Assembly (NCBI GenBank): GCA_930367205.1
Contig: OV884009.1
Span: 117,751,454-117,815,453, forward strand
Length of the DNA: 64,000 nucleotides
Reading direction: 5' to 3'
Source: Acanthosoma haemorrhoidale
Taxonomy: Eukaryota > Arthropoda > Insecta > Hemiptera > Acanthosomatidae
The notes under the pieces: model-generated
What the model was told of the DNA's origin: nothing
Seen by the model: only the letters and a program-made list of their open reading frames with translations
Database searches by the model: none
Part shown: positions 1-12,902 of the stretch, piece after piece
Layout: each line of letters starts with the position of its first letter
Position numbering within the stretch: the first letter of the stretch is position 1
Program-made: the position numbers and the translations under genes

Positions 1-3000
1 CTTCTTCACCACAAATAAATAGAAGTTCCCCTCTTCTCGGCCCAGAAAATACGCGCCTACATTTCCATATTTTAATAATAAAAACCTTTAGCGTCAGTTA
101 ATAGAGTGGGTAACTAGTGCATGACATAGCTGAAGCTCACTAGGTGGCGAGGCGGTTGTAGCCCTGCCTATATAAGGCCAAGATTAGGGGCTTTTTCCAT
201 ACTCTCGGAACCAGGGACCTGAAGTGAACACCGCTCTCTCTCGCTCTACTCAAACCATGTCTTTTTGATTCAACTACCTCTCATCTCTCTTTCCTAACCT
301 CGCTATGTTTTAGTCCAACATTGTCAGACCCCACACCTTCCTAGTGGGATTCTCTTAGGAAAGTGGATATGAACTATCAAGGTCAAATCACAGTGATTAA
401 TGCATGGGCAATAGATACAAATTTCCTCTTGTCTTGTTCCTTTTTTTTGGCAGATAAAAGAGAATATAAGAACTCACCAAGGTATCTGGAACCATCTCTT
501 TAGCATTGTCAAAACAATTGTCAGTTGGTGTTGGTAAACATTAGTTACAATGTCCAATACCTGCAACTGGACCTCGTCTATTATTATAGCAGTATTGCTC
601 TGTAGAATACTCGACCACTATTCTCTTTCATCAACGAATACGATGTATTACTCAAGATTTTTTGACCGACTTCATGAAAGCACAAAACTGTTTTTGTGTT
701 TTTAGGTTGATGAAAATTACATGTTCACTATATTTTCCCACTACCTTGCTCTGACACTAGCCTGGGGTAGTTTTATCCTAAGATAAAATTAGCCTGGAAG
801 GTGAACCATTGAAGGTCAAGACACAAGGGAAGAGTACTGATGTGTAAACAAAATACCTAATTCATGCCCATTTGTATATAGTAGTTACTGATGTGGTTAC
901 ATGCTTCTATGTTATATGTATACAACATTTTTCACTTTAGTAGTATCAATGTATTTATTACAAATCTTTTGTTGAGTTCAATATTAATTTTTTTCTTTTT
1001 TTTTCTCACCAATAATAACCACTTAAAACAAAAATTGTGAAAATTCATATTTTTCAAACACTTGATATCTCCTAAACCATTGATTCAATGGAAAAACTGA
1101 ATAGGAACACTTTGATAAGAAATTTTGTATATTAAGTATTTTTAACTTCACTATTTAGTGAGATATTTGAGAAAAAAACAAAAAAAATTGACCTTTAAAC
1201 TGCTCCTACTCACCCCTTACCCTCAGCGACTTTTAGTGTGTTGTACACATAGAACATATGAATAGAGTAGAAGCGGCTAACCGTGAGGGTAGGTTGGCCC
1301 TTGCACCTTCAACTCATACCCATTCCAACACCAAAACCAAACCACCCTACCTTTATTACTCGACTCCCATTGACATTAAAATTCCCAGTTCCCTTGTAGT
1401 TGTTACACATATAATTTTTGTTTGTTAGCGATGATTTTTATATTTTAGATGTGTTTTATTGTATTCATCTCCATGCCTTGCTGTGTCGCATTTGGCAGTA
1501 GCACAAAAAAAATTGACAGGATAGTTTCTCCTAAGACATTATTTCCACTTTTCTTTCACTATCACAAGCTTTCAACCATGGATAATTTCAAACCATAAGT
1601 TAAAACATCCAAAAAACTGACTTGTTTTTACTTAGAAAAGAACAAACAAAAACATCTAGAGGATCTGTTTGAGATCACTTGTGAACAACGGTTAAATTGG
1701 TAAGCAATTGAAAGAAAAAAGTGACAAATAAAATTAACCGTCTGTAACTTCTCCAAATAATTCTGGCTAGCTAAAAAATTATGACCATAAAATGAGGCTA
1801 CTTCCTCTTAAAGGATTGTAATGAGAATACTAATATAGTTTTAAATTATTGGTTGATTAGTTTTTTTTTATCGATCATCGACCTAAACATAATTTATGTA
1901 AATTTTCTCAAACATTTGAAAGAGGTTTAGTTTTGTTTACTTTCCTGGTTCTGTCATGCAAAATCACACTTAACACAACAGGTAGCTAAGCTATGGACAG
2001 ATTTCCATTAGATGAGGAAGAAAAGACTTTTTTTTTTCCATTGTATTCTCTGTTAGGAACGAAGAGAAATCAAATGTCATATGCCACAAAATTCATGTTG
2101 GGCAACAAAAAAAAGGCTTAAATTAATGTTAGCTACCTCTCAATCAAACTTACGAGAAGTAGAGACACTACTTCCTGAAAAAAAAACCTGGATTTAAAGG
2201 TAGTGAAGATACTGCTATCTCAGTTGTGATGCGAGACATAGTCAAATACATATCAGGTAAACAAAATAATAATGACGACAATGATATAGAAAGAATATTG
2301 GGAAATTTTTGAAAGAAAATTGAAAATAAATTTTTATTGCAGGATTCATTGAGAAAAAATTAAACGTTATGCTTAATTGTGAAGGAGGCGTAGAAGTTAT
2401 TGAAAAATACGGTATAAGATATGCCAACTTCTGCATGTTCTGCGTTCAATTTTTAGGATTTAACTACTTTCAGTGATGGGTCTCAAGGAAAATTTAATAT
2501 TTTATACCAAAGTATAAATGTATATAATTAATTAGAAGTTGCGTTACTTGGTTAAAAACATAACTATCATTTGAAAACACAGAATTCAATGAAAGCTGAT
2601 ACTTGGTAGAAAACATCATGGAGGCTTCGGATATTAGAATGGGTTTGAAACTGGGTTGTATCTTCATTGAAATAAAAATTATTTATTTATTCCAAAGACT
2701 ATATAACTGCATATAAATTTAAATGGAAATTTATCTTTGAACAAGTACAGCGAACCATTTTAAAAACTTTAATCACAAAAGCCAAAAACAGCTTAAACAA
2801 TCACCATTTATCTAACCTCAACAACATGGAAAATTTACAAGATAATAAAAATACAGTGATAATGAAAACCAACTTGAATTATTATTGGGTCCAGAATGGT
2901 ATTTGACTTAATTAGAATTGTCTAAAAATTGCCAAAACAACAAAAATGTGATTTTTGAGATAAAACAGGATAGTTAACTGATAGATGAATTTATTATTAG

Positions 3001-5254
3001 AAATAAATTGTGTATGGATACTAGGTTGGTACTTGTTTTACAATATTTTATTAGACTTGTGGCTACTTAGCAATTATCAAGGACTAACATTAGGGGGTTT
3101 ATGTTTACTACATTTGGAAGATTTTTCACCAATAATGGCTTAGTACCCACTTAAAAATACATAGAAAACCTTGTTAGATTAGCGATAATTTATTATTAGG
3201 TAATTAACATCAAGAATTATTATCCTGAGGAAAATCCTATTAGCTCCTTACAGCCAGCAACGAAGGTGGGAACCTTGTTGGACCTAACCCATCATAATGT
3301 CATCAAGTAATTTGCACATTTTAAAAATATTTTGAGGGCCATTATAAAATATACAGAATGTTTGGAAGTGTTTCAATTTACAATTTGATTTAACAAAAAA
3401 ACATCAATTTGATTATAAAATTGAATATGACATTAGGTTCAATATTACAACAAATTATATTATATTATATCCTTTGTAGAAACAATCCAAAATTGGAAGT
3501 CTGCGGAACAAATATAATTTAGTATACAAAGGATTACTGCTTAGTAAAATAATTGACATTTTTTTTATTTAAGGAATTTATAAATAGAGCTCTAAAAAAA
3601 TGTTCAATATGGTATCATGATAAGATATGCTGCTTTAGCTTGAACAAAAGATATTTAAAAGTTAACCGTCCAAATTTACAAAACACAAATACGAAGTTTG
3701 TTTCATTGAACACATAAGAATGATAACAAAAAATAAGCAGTTTCAATCATGATATAATTTGAAAAAATAAATGTTTTTTTAAGTTAACTTCAATAATATA
3801 GAGCCATATTGAAACATTAACAGTCCAGGGATTCAAAGTTCAAATTACATAATGAGAGCATTGTTCATCAAATAACATGAAATAACAACTTTAATTCAAA
3901 GGTAAAAGGAATCTATTGTAAAAAAAAAAAAAAGTGGTTATTTCTGGTTATCACCACTTTCCACATGACGCGTTTCAAATGTCTGTCAATTGAATACTGT
4001 CTTTTATCTCAAACATAAAGGCACTTTTGTAACACTATGCGGTATAAATTGATTAGAATAAAAAGTTGTATACAGATATATGTCTGTATGATGAGAAGCC
4101 AATGGAGAGATAACATCTAACAAAAAACGTATCAGTTTACCTTTTGGGAAATCCACTGGTTAGTCTTAGTATTTCTCGGAGGAATGGTGAATGCCTTTTC
4201 GGTACAATTTTAATGAGAAATAAGTTACAAGAAGAACAGTAAACTACCAAAACTTTACAACGAATGAATCTTTATCAGTTCATGCGGCCATCTTTACTGG
4301 GAATTATCGAACAGGTCATGTGACTGCGGTAAGTGTCAAGGCTATTTAATCAAACAATGATCCTGTAGCCTTTTTTTTTTTGTTCTTTTTGAGTTTTAAT
4401 TTTTTTCCAAACCTGAAAGCTTTGTTCCACGTGTTTTTCTCTCTGTATGTTTTATTGAAGCCGTTAAATGTAAATATAATGAACTTACAAAATATTCCAA
4501 CTGAAATTATTTTAATAATTATTAGCCATATGAAAAAGACAGTAGCTGGAGCTCGAACTCCTGATCAGGTGGGTTCTCCCCTTATCAATAAATAATTTCT
4601 TCAGTCTCTAAGCAAGAAACAAGAACCTAAAGAACAAACTAAACATGTGTACAACATTACTGAGCAGTACGTCAGGATGAAAAGTAAATGATCATTGATA
4701 TCATTCATAACAAGATGAATTAAGAAAAAATTGAATGGTCTAATAGGTTAAATGGAAATCGTGAGGATCCACTTTTAATAAATGAAGAGCAAATTTAATT
4801 AAAATCAACCTCATACAGGAAAAATACAGCGATTTCATTCCTGTAACTGTTCAATATAAAGACAGAAATAGGATAAATAAAACAAATATTAGTAGGATTA
4901 AGCATCCTAATAATAATAATAAGAAACTGAAGAAAACTGTTGTTTCAAATGACGATGAATATAAAGTAAATATGGACGCCAACGAGTAGATTGGTAATTC
5001 TTTTCATTTTTCTTACAAAAGCCTTAAAAGTTTTAACGCGTTCAGTTAAGGTTTAACTAATTCTCCTGGAAAATAAACTATGCCTTAAACAATTTTGTTT
5101 AAATAAAAAATTGTCAAATATTATCATTTTTTGAACACTTGTTTACTTGGAAAAGAGCTATTAAACAACATCATAATCAAACATTATATTATCTATTATT
5201 AGACTCAAATAAATTTAGAATTTTGTAAAATGGGAATCATTCATACTAATTTCA
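1..5254. other. AT-rich non-coding stretch
   Basis: No reading frame here resembles a known protein; the few frames over 60 codons are low-complexity phenylalanine- and isoleucine-rich translations expected by chance in AT-rich DNA. Homopolymer A and T runs are frequent, for example near 3920. An 8-base inverted repeat (AAAGTGGT / ACCACTTT) lies near 3933-3962. One LTR-like scrap at 160-360 is listed separately. Confidence 0.6.
160..360 (+). repeat. Fragment related to family E LTR
   Basis: A TATA-like TATATAAGG near 170 is followed by a pyrimidine-rich stretch. The block at 299-354 (CTCGCTATGTTTTAGTCC, then TCAGACCCC and CACCTTCCTAG) matches 31174-31230 inside the E-type LTR at 30747-31596 with few differences. 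No LTR ends are recognisable, so this is a fragment or a diverged relative. Confidence 0.45.
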
Positions 5255-5289
5255 TTATTAATGTACTACGTCGTCGGCCAGAAGAGGTG

Positions 5290-5610
5290 AAACTAGCAAC
5301 AACAAGCGGCCCAGCCAGAAATTTGAGGCCTCCAGTCTCTTTTGCTGAAGTAGTTCGGAACTGAGAGCAGTCACAGGCGCTGCCCACTCCTCGTCTGCAA
5401 GTTCCCCAGCATTCCGTTCATCCCGGCAACCAGCAAACCCAATCCGATCTTTAACCACACATCTCGCATATTCCTCCACCTTCAAGCTCTTCAGATCTCC
5501 TTAGCCTATTAACACCATTCCTTACAGAGTTCAGAACCCTAATTACCCCTCTCATTCCCCTTCTTACAAATTGTGTCTCCTACCTTATCTCCGTTAAAAA
5601 AAATCCATAA
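5290..5610 (+). pseudogene. LINE ORF1 (gag-like) C-terminal remnant
   Basis: The frame reads RPPVSFAEVV, a stop, then in another frame a hydrophobic leucine-rich tail (SSDLLSLLTPFL, then ITPLIPLL) ending at TAA 5608-5610. This tail, with alternating leucine and proline residues just before the endonuclease ORF, is typical of Jockey-clade ORF1 proteins, which are nucleic-acid-binding RNP components. The zinc knuckles that normally precede it are absent because of 5' truncation. The assignment rests on tail character and position before the endonuclease. Confidence 0.55.
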
Positions 5611-7046
5611 CTGAATCCTTCCGACTCCTGGTCTATTCTCCTTTGGAATGCGAATGGTGTCCGAACCCACACTAACGAACTGACAGCACTACTCCACCAC
5701 AAGAACATCGATGTAGCTCTCATTACTGAAGCAAGACTTACGAGTAAACAACCATTTATTGTTCGACTAAGTACCAGACTTATCGAACGGATCACCCAGA
5801 AGGAAGAGCACATGCAGGTACAGCTGTCATTGTCCATAAATCCATTTCCCATCACATAGTTCCTTTGGTAGCACACGATTTCCTTCAGCCCACTGCAGTG
5901 TCAATCAGCACCTTCACTTTTCCTAGTATCGGTGTATTGTTCTCCTAATAAATTCGTTTCCGATTCCCAATTCATCTCCTCTCTTGACTCCATCAGGCAT
6001 CGTTTTCTTGTGGGTGGGGAATTTAAGGCAAATCATCAACATTGGGGCTCAAGATCGACATATACATGAGGACACTTTGCTCTCTGCACACAGATGGAAA
6101 TATTGCTCCACTATCTCTCCTGACACAGTCCCACCTATTGGCCATCTGATCCCAACCGAAACCCTGATCTCCTTGACTACTTTTTCTACAATAGTTTAGG
6201 AACACTAAACTATTCACTTACACGCCTCGATTACCTCTCCTCAGATCATAGTCCTTTGATCCTAACCATTTTTCTAAGACCAATTCACAATCTGCCTCTT
6301 CCTTCATTTATTAGGGGCCCAGTTGATTGGGACCACTTCCGCCAGGTTCTTACAGATTCCGTAGACCTCAAAGTGTCCCTGAAAACATCCCTAGACCTAG
6401 ACGATGTAGTGAATTTTTTCACTAATCTGATCCGGAGATCGGCTTGGGAGGCATCGTCACCCCACCGTCGTCCAAAAATTTACTACCAAATCGTTTATCT
6501 CAGCATCTCAAAGACCTAATGCAATCAAAATGCCACTCCAGAACAGTAGGGCAAAGATCCCGACATCCTGCTGATCACCGCTCATACAATCTAAAGTAAA
6601 TAAAAGTACTGCAGATTGGTAAAGCGGCAATTGCATACTTCCGTTCCGATTCTTGGGTGGAGCCAATGATGGGTCCCTGGGTGGCTTTGGATGGGGATAG
6701 GTCAGAAGGATTCGCTATGCATCTTTCCCAAACTTTCACACCTCAACGTTCTCATCAAAACCATACTCATAGCACAACTGTTGAAGATTTCCTCACTTCA
6801 CCTTTATCTCTCTTACTTCCACCAAAAGCCGTTAACCCCTCCGAGGCCAAATACCTTCTGAAAAACTCACCTTACCGAAAATCCCCTGGATATGATCTCC
6901 TTACTCCTCAAATTCTCAAACAACTTCCTCCTAAAGCCACAATCTTCCTAACCTACATTTATAATTGCATTATCCGAACGACGCACTTGCCTCTCCTCTG
7001 GAAACATTTGATTATTCTCCTATTCACCAAACCCGGTAAACCAACC

Positions 7047-8133
7047 TGCCGGGTGGGTCGTCTCGAGGGGAGTGCCTAGTTACCCTAGCCCTGGTGACGA
7101 AGGGAAGGTAGATTAAGTTTATAACCTCGACAATCGTTTCATGACGGTCTTACTATCTGACTCCATTTTTGATAGGTATGAGCCCCGACAATGCACTATG
7201 CTCAGGAGAAGAGGTATAAGGTAGGTAGTTTGTGTGGTCTTGAAATGACCACGAATTCACACTCGGTATCTGAGGGTAGGCGAAATCCGTCCTGATCCCA
7301 AAGGCGAGTGTGAACCGGAGAGAGGCAGACTGAATCGCCGTGGGGAACACTGCTAGGTAAGCTTGCAGGGCCACGACAACCGTTGTCCACTAGGGAGAGG
7401 TCTCTCCCAACGAGGTGCTAGATTTAGTGAGACGGTTTTTGCTTCGGTAGTTGGTTTTGGTCGGTATCGCTGAGTGGACTAGTTTTCTTCTCGTCTGCTC
7501 ATTGAATTGGCCAGCACGGTTACTTGTTGGGTGAGCCGTGTGATGGCTGTCTGGCAGTCACAGCTGGAGCGTGGCAGGCTGGTTTTGGGAGTCACCGTGG
7601 ACTGGACTGCATGGATTGCGTTAGCTGAACTCAAGTCCATGATTTTGTCCGCTATTGTTGTCAGTTTTGACAATTTCTCCTCGTAGTGTGATGCCAGTAT
7701 GTTGCTGACCCTGTCTGGCAAGGCGCGTAGCCAGAGTGTACGGATGATATCCTCCGATGTCGTGGGTACTGCCAGTGTCTGCATCTGACGCAGAAAATGT
7801 GACGGTTTCTGGTCTCCGAGGTGTGTCGGTTGTACCCAATGCCAGGTGAGTATATGGTTTTTTTTGTTCTCTGACAAAGAGATGTGTCACCGATACGTGA
7901 CCCTGGTAAGGGTCTTTAGGCCTCTCGGCGGTTTTGGGTCGTTTAGTACCTGCTACTGGTATCTGGTGCCCCAGCTCATATAACTAATTGGCTCCCGGCT
8001 GCATGTTTATTGTTTACCACATTTACAATGATTTTTATTTTGGTAATGTTATTAACATTTGTTTAAATTAATTTACAATATATATACAATAGAGTATAGA
8101 GTGATTTATCTTATGTAGTTAGCGGTCACTACG
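7047..8133 (-). mobile_element. Family E LTR with an internal gag piece, inserted in J1
   Basis: On the minus strand the unit starts near 8133 (TGTAGTGACCGCTAAC after one changed base) and ends at 7047 with ACCCGGCA, matching other E LTRs that end ACCCGACA. It is flanked by CAACC (7042-7046) and CACCC (8134-8138), a 5-base target duplication with one difference; J3 shows the uninterrupted LINE target. The first about 230 and last about 430 bases align with other E LTRs. Between them lies about 430 bases of gag coding sequence, making this unit 1087 bp rather than the 587-700 bp of ordinary copies. Confidence 0.75.
7479..7890 (-). pseudogene. Gypsy gag fragment inside an LTR
   Basis: The minus-strand frame includes LGDQKPSHFLRQM, then IRTLWLRALPDRVSNILA and a KLTTIADKIMDL block. 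These are hallmarks of the capsid region of arthropod Gypsy gag proteins (usual form LGDRKPS, LRTLWLQRLP, LADKIMEV). Only the C-terminal capsid part is present; no zinc knuckle, start codon or protease follows. It runs in the same direction as the LTR that surrounds it. It could come from the parent E element, whose truncated gag at 33872 is of the same general type. Confidence 0.75.
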
Positions 8134-9779
8134 CACCCAATGACAACTCTTCTTACCGTCCAATTAGCCTACTCCCTATCCTCTCAAAAATATTTGAACT
8201 CCTATAAAAACGTCTACTTCCAATTGTTGAATCCAAAAACCCTTTTCCTAGACACCAGTTCGGTTTCCATCAACGATATTCCACTGCTCAACAAGGCCTT
8301 TGCACTGTTGATCACATTTCCTCAGCGCTTGAATCCAAACAGTATTGCACTGCTGCCTTTCTGGACACAGCTCAAGCTTTTTGACAGGGTTTGGCACGCA
8401 GGTTTGCTTTACAAACTCAAAATATATTATCACAGGCCCTTTTGCTAATCCTACAGTCCTACCTTTCAAACCGCTTCTTTTAAGTCCACTGTGGTTTACA
8501 ATATTTTAACCACTATCCTATAAAAGCTGGAGTTACACAGGGCAGTGTCCTGGGTCCCATCTTCTATAACCTATACACCGTTGATGTCCCCTCTACTCCC
8601 AATACCTTATTGGCAACATTCTCAGATGTCACTGCAGTCTTGTCATCCCACCCAGACCCCGATATAGCATCCCATAACCTTAAAAAAAACCATGATGAGA
8701 TCCAGCATTGGTGTAACCAATGGCAGATCAAAGTTAATGAAACAAAATTTCCCCACATTACCTTCACCCTCTGCCGCAAGTCTTGTCGACTAGTTCTTTT
8801 AATTCCATTCCTCCTTCTGTATCCGAGATAGTACGGTACTTAGGCTCCCATCTTGGTGAACGGCTGACCTGGAACCCACATACGAGGCTAAAAAGACAAG
8901 AACTAAACAGGCGCTTTGGACAACTGTTCAGAATACTTCAAAGGACGTTCCATCTCTCAATAGAAAATAAATTACTAATATACAAAGTTATACTTAAGCC
9001 AATCTGGAAATACTGAATAGATCTGTGGGGGACAGCAACAAAGTCGAACATCAGGCGTATCCAATCCTTTCAATCAAAAGTCCTGAGAACAATAGTAAAT
9101 GCCCCTTTATTACTTCAGAAACAAAACCCTTCATAACGATCTTAATATACCTTACATTCTTGAACACATCCCTTCCAAGTTCATGAAATTCTATAGTTAC
9201 CTATACAACCACTTTAATCCCGTAGCACAGTCATTGCACTGCACCACTCATCCCTATAATTCTCCTCGGAGACTGAAACGGCAGTGACAGTAGGAGTCCT
9301 TGCAATGAATGGCCAGTTTCTCCAATCATGTCCTCAGCGTATGAGGCTCTCGGTCTCTTCGTTAGCCTCCACTCGCTAGTATTCGGTGAGGTGGCTGACG
9401 AAGGAGTGTGAGAGACTTCCCAAGACTCCGCTTCATCTTTCGAATGTGAGGGAGGTGTCAACCATGTGGATTTGGGAGGTCTCTGTGTAATTCGTAAATA
9501 CTGTATGAATGAGCGAGTGAATAAAAATTGTAAATATGGTAGGAATGGGAACGTTTATCACAATTACTTATTGCCGAATAGGGTAGATTGTAATTTTAGC
9601 ACCATAAAGAAGTTTAAATATATATTGATGTACTGAGACATATAGATAAAAATTTAACATCGGTAGCTAGGGTTATGGACCCTTAGCGCTTTCTAGGAAG
9701 CGATCCTTTTCCTTCCATGCAGATGACGATCTATGGGGCCCTACAAAATGTATTTAGTTGCGTCTCCCCTAGTGGTCCA

Positions 9780-9946
9780 GCCGACCTCTTTCTGGTGCAT
9801 TGTCGAGGCAGATGCCTATCATGGAGACCGATTGCTAAATTGTATGGCCTGTCGTCAAGCACTCATTCAGGCAGGCCATAGAACTATTCAACTCTCTCTC
9901 CGTCACCAGTACTTGGACAACTAGACCTCCTCATGACGACCCGACA
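9780..9946 (+). repeat. Decayed 3' part of a family E LTR
   Basis: GTGCATTGTCGAGGCA near 9797 and a downstream CGTCACCAG followed by GACGACCCGACA ending at 9946 match the end of E LTRs (GTGCATTGTCGGGGCA and GACCCGACA). The region between is heavily changed and the 5' half of the LTR is not recognisable. Nothing identifiable lies between it and J2 except AT-rich DNA. Confidence 0.5.
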
Positions 9947-10084
9947 CTCATATATATGTTATTTGTTTGCACTATTGCTGCGATTATTGTACCTTTATGT
10001 ATTCATAATTATTGTAAATGTCATACGAATGATAAAAATGTATAGGAATATCTATCATAATCGTATATTATGAAATAAATTATT

Positions 10085-11550
10085 TCTTCTATTTCCCCTT
10101 TATCTTTACCAATTAAAGCAGTACACTCCTCTCAGGTCAAATATCTAGCAAACAATTTACATAGAAACGAATCTCCTGGATATGAATTTCTGACTACACG
10201 AATCCTCTACCCATTCTCGCACAAGTTTATAGTCTTTCTCAAACATGTATTCAACTCCATCCATCAAACTACAAACTTTCCATTTCTTTACAAGTTTTCT
10301 GTTGCGATATTATAAGTCTGGTTAATTACCTCATAGATATTCATCAAGAATCTTGAGAAAATCCTTATTACTATCCTTATTCTACTACCACATTAGTTTG
10401 GCCTCCGCTTCCAACATTTCAAAGTGCTGCAAAGATGCAGGGCTGCGATATTGCTTAAGTCCTTTAGAACAAAGACTATTTTGCACTGGCGCATTTCTTG
10501 ATGTCGCTCAGGCATTTTAACGGGTTTGTACCATCCCCATAACTGCTTATTCTAAGTCCATTGCCACCCAGAAAGCTAAAAAGAAAACATTCTTTCCAGT
10601 TGAAGGCGGAGTGCCTTAACGTAGTTGTTCTGTGCCCTCCTCTTTTTACCCACTATACGACTGGGATTCCAACTACTGATGTCTCTTTTTCTTATGACAT
10701 AGCTATCTTTCATTCAATCCATAACACGATATCCATCCTATAACCTCAAAATTGGGTGATGGTGAATGATAAAAGCCAATGAAATGAGGAAACCCAAACA
10801 ACTATACGACCAGTCGTAAACTAGTCCTTTGCAATGATTTTTCTCACTCCATATTAGACACAGTGAGATATCCTGTATTCTACTTTGACAAAAGACTAAC
10901 TTGGAACCCACATACGATACTTGAACCCACCTTACATTTGAAAAACTAAATTACTATGTACAAAGCTATGATAAAAACAATCTGGACTTAGGGTTTGACT
11001 TATAGTTCCCGAGTAAAGTCAGAAAAACAACAGGAGAACCCAATCCTTCCAATACAAAATCTTAACGTCAGTAAGTTCACTTCTTTATGGCACCCATAGA
11101 ACCCCCCATAATTACCTTGAAGTTCCCACTATTCAAGATCATATTTACTCAAAAATTAATTGACCACCTACATCTCCTAGTAAGGTCACTTTCCAGCCCC
11201 ACGATCCTCCTCGGAGATTAAAGCTCAAGGGGTTTCACTCCAATATATTTTTGTAAATATTGCATAATAAGGAGTTCAGGTACTGGTCAGATTTCTCTCT
11301 TTTTCCAGCCAGCGTATGTCACTCTCATACTGCCGTCATAAAAGTGATGCACTGCTGGAGTAGTGCGAGGGATCTAGCCTTTTTTTTGCCTTCTTCATAG
11401 CCGGGAAGCTGACGATATTGCATCAATGCACATAGTAAATGCTGTATGAATGAAATAGTGAATGAAGTATTGTAAATGTGGTATAAATGAGATCATTTAA
11501 CACACTAATCAATTTCCCAATTAGGGCAAATTGTAATTTTCATTTTAATG
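10085..11550 (+). pseudogene. Highly decayed Jockey LINE copy J2
   Basis: A run near 10110-10190 aligns with the RT segment of J1 around 6830-6900 (PKAVxxSxVKYL then SPGYDLLT). Further scraps match the RT C-terminus: a CCACATACGA block near 10905, a CAATCCTTCCAATA block near 11040, CCTCGGAGATTAAA near 11210, and a 3' UTR ending GGGCAAATTGTAATTTT near 11540. No frame stays open for more than about 60 codons. It is older than J1 and J3. Confidence 0.6.
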
Positions 11551-12511
11551 TTGTGGCTCCATTATGTAATTTTAAGTATAAATGTATACAGCTATAACTT
11601 AGCTTTAAGTTTATGTCAATTTCAAGTATTTTCATTATTACTGTTGATTTGGTTGTTATAATAGGTCACCAGAGCGTGATATAGAGCTTACGTTACTTGA
11701 GATATCGGCTATGTCTAACCGGCTGCGGAACACTACATGAGTTCCTACCTCATTCAAGATCCAATGATTTTCTCATGTCTGTGCTGGTTGAAACGTGAGA
11801 CACCCAGGTGAGCCAAGTCCCGATACATCAGATCGTCCACACGTCACCTCGTCGGCTCATCGCCGGGGATCAATCTACACCTGATGCAACACGGTTCCAG
11901 AATCCAATGGACCCTTAGTTATGTGAGGGCTGCTACATCTTCAATGAGTGGGTCCTTAAGTTTTTTATCTCGTGAATAGAAAATCGTAAGATAATTGTGA
12001 TTTGAGTTAACCTACACATTGTATATCAGCAGAACGACTACCGCACTGCTTCTAGTCAGCTTAGGTGAAGTTTCATCGTGCTGAAATATGGAATCATGAT
12101 GACTAGTTCGAATCCCATCCAACATTTTCTTCATCAGTTTCACTGAAACCCTGTCCCCGTAGCTTTAGTGTATTATCATTTAATAAGTTAAATTTAGCTT
12201 GTTATCTATTATTTAGCTTATTATTGCATTTAATAAAAATAATTTAGTTAAATAAGGATATTTAATATTTCCTTATTTTTTATATATTTATCCACATTAT
12301 CAACAAATATTATAAACATTTCATTATTTTGTGTTCCATTAAATGATTGTGACTGTCAAATGTTAAGGATAGCCTATTAAAATTAAAAAGTTGCACTTAC
12401 AGCATTAAACTTTGCCTTCTTTGTTATACCATAGCAGATGAACCGTAAGTAAAGCTTTCTACCTCGAAGGACTCTACGGCAATCACATTCGGTCCTTAGG
12501 TGTAATATATT
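11551..12511. other. No gene recognised
   Basis: A GTTATAATAGGTCACCAGAG run at 11653-11672 resembles the end of J3's ORF2 region near 62332, so LINE-derived scraps may continue here. A B-box-like TTCGAATCCC near 12107 has no partner A box and no cloverleaf. The remainder is AT-rich and without coding frames. The stretch ends at the family A1 insertion site. Confidence 0.45.
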
Positions 12512-12823
12512 TGTAAGTTTCGAATTTAGAAACTTAAAGGAGGTGGAGATTCTCAGGTTATAAATCGAACACTTGCAGATGCAGTTTAGAACTGTAATAT
12601 TAAACGTATGTACACATGAGCTAGCGCTACAAATATTACAATAAACAAATAAAACTTATAACTAACCTGAATCTATACAATTGTCGATAATAATCATTGG
12701 CCATTGTCTTAACAAGAATACCCATATTCAGGAGGTTACAACTGGGAGCTTCATTCGATCCTAGCGCACTCTGTAGGGACCTCACATATGTGCCAAAGTT
12801 TGGCGGTAACGTTCAAACTTACA
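12512..12823 (-). repeat. A1 LTR, 3' LTR in the sense direction
   Basis: 312 bp, TGTAAGTTT to AAACTTACA, perfect 9-base terminal inverted repeats. It is followed on the internal side by the polypurine tract (12824-12836). Confidence 0.9.
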
Positions 12824-12836
12824 TCCCCCCTTTTTG
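12824..12836 (-). promoter_or_regulatory. A1 polypurine tract
   Basis: The plus strand reads a run of C then T, so the sense strand has AAAAAGGGGGGA directly next to the 3' LTR. This is the expected site for plus-strand DNA priming. The same tract is present in A2 at 34418-34430. Confidence 0.75.
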
Positions 12837-12902
12837 AGACAGAGGTTAAAGCCCTTTTGAATAAGGCATAAGCTTACTAGCATGAAAAGAAATCTACTTT
12901 GA

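Larger units (their letters stand above)
5611..9287 (+). pseudogene. LINE ORF2 endonuclease/reverse transcriptase, broken
   Basis: The protein would nick genomic DNA and copy LINE RNA at the nick. The endonuclease begins with ILLWNANGV (about 5630), then ALITEARLTS, and ends with LDYLSSDHSPLIL (about 6240). RT begins near 6840 (KSPGYDLLTPQILKQLPPKA) and resumes after the inserted LTR at 8134 (fingers block, then FDRVWHAGLLYKL at about 8380). The catalytic box, FADD in J3, reads FSDV at 8613-8624, so one catalytic aspartate is lost. The C-terminus ends PRRLKRQ with TGA at 9285-9287. Several frameshifts separate these blocks. Confidence 0.85.
5255..9605 (+). mobile_element. Jockey-type LINE J1, 5'-truncated, split by an LTR
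   Basis: A non-LTR retrotransposon in sense orientation. In order it shows the end of ORF1, an APE-type endonuclease, a linker, reverse transcriptase and a 3' untranslated region that ends near 9605 and matches the 3' end of J3 (62035). Everything upstream of the ORF1 tail is missing, as expected from 5' truncation during target-primed reverse transcription. A 1087-bp LTR unit (7047-8133) interrupts the RT. Many frameshifts and stops show it is dead. Confidence 0.85.

Noticed and set aside
4535..4580. tRNA-like T-arm (GTTCGAGC on the minus strand)
   Set aside because: Only a T-arm-like palindrome; no acceptor, anticodon or D arm can be folded.
4380..4595. Possible small host protein
   Set aside because: Low-complexity phenylalanine/leucine translation of AT-rich DNA, no motif and no neighbouring exon signals.
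5258..5485. 75-codon minus-strand frame opposite LINE ORF1
   Set aside because: The plus strand holds a recognisable ORF1 tail, so this is a shadow frame.
12100..12120. B-box-like TTCGAATCCC
   Set aside because: No paired A box, and the surrounding sequence does not fold as a tRNA.
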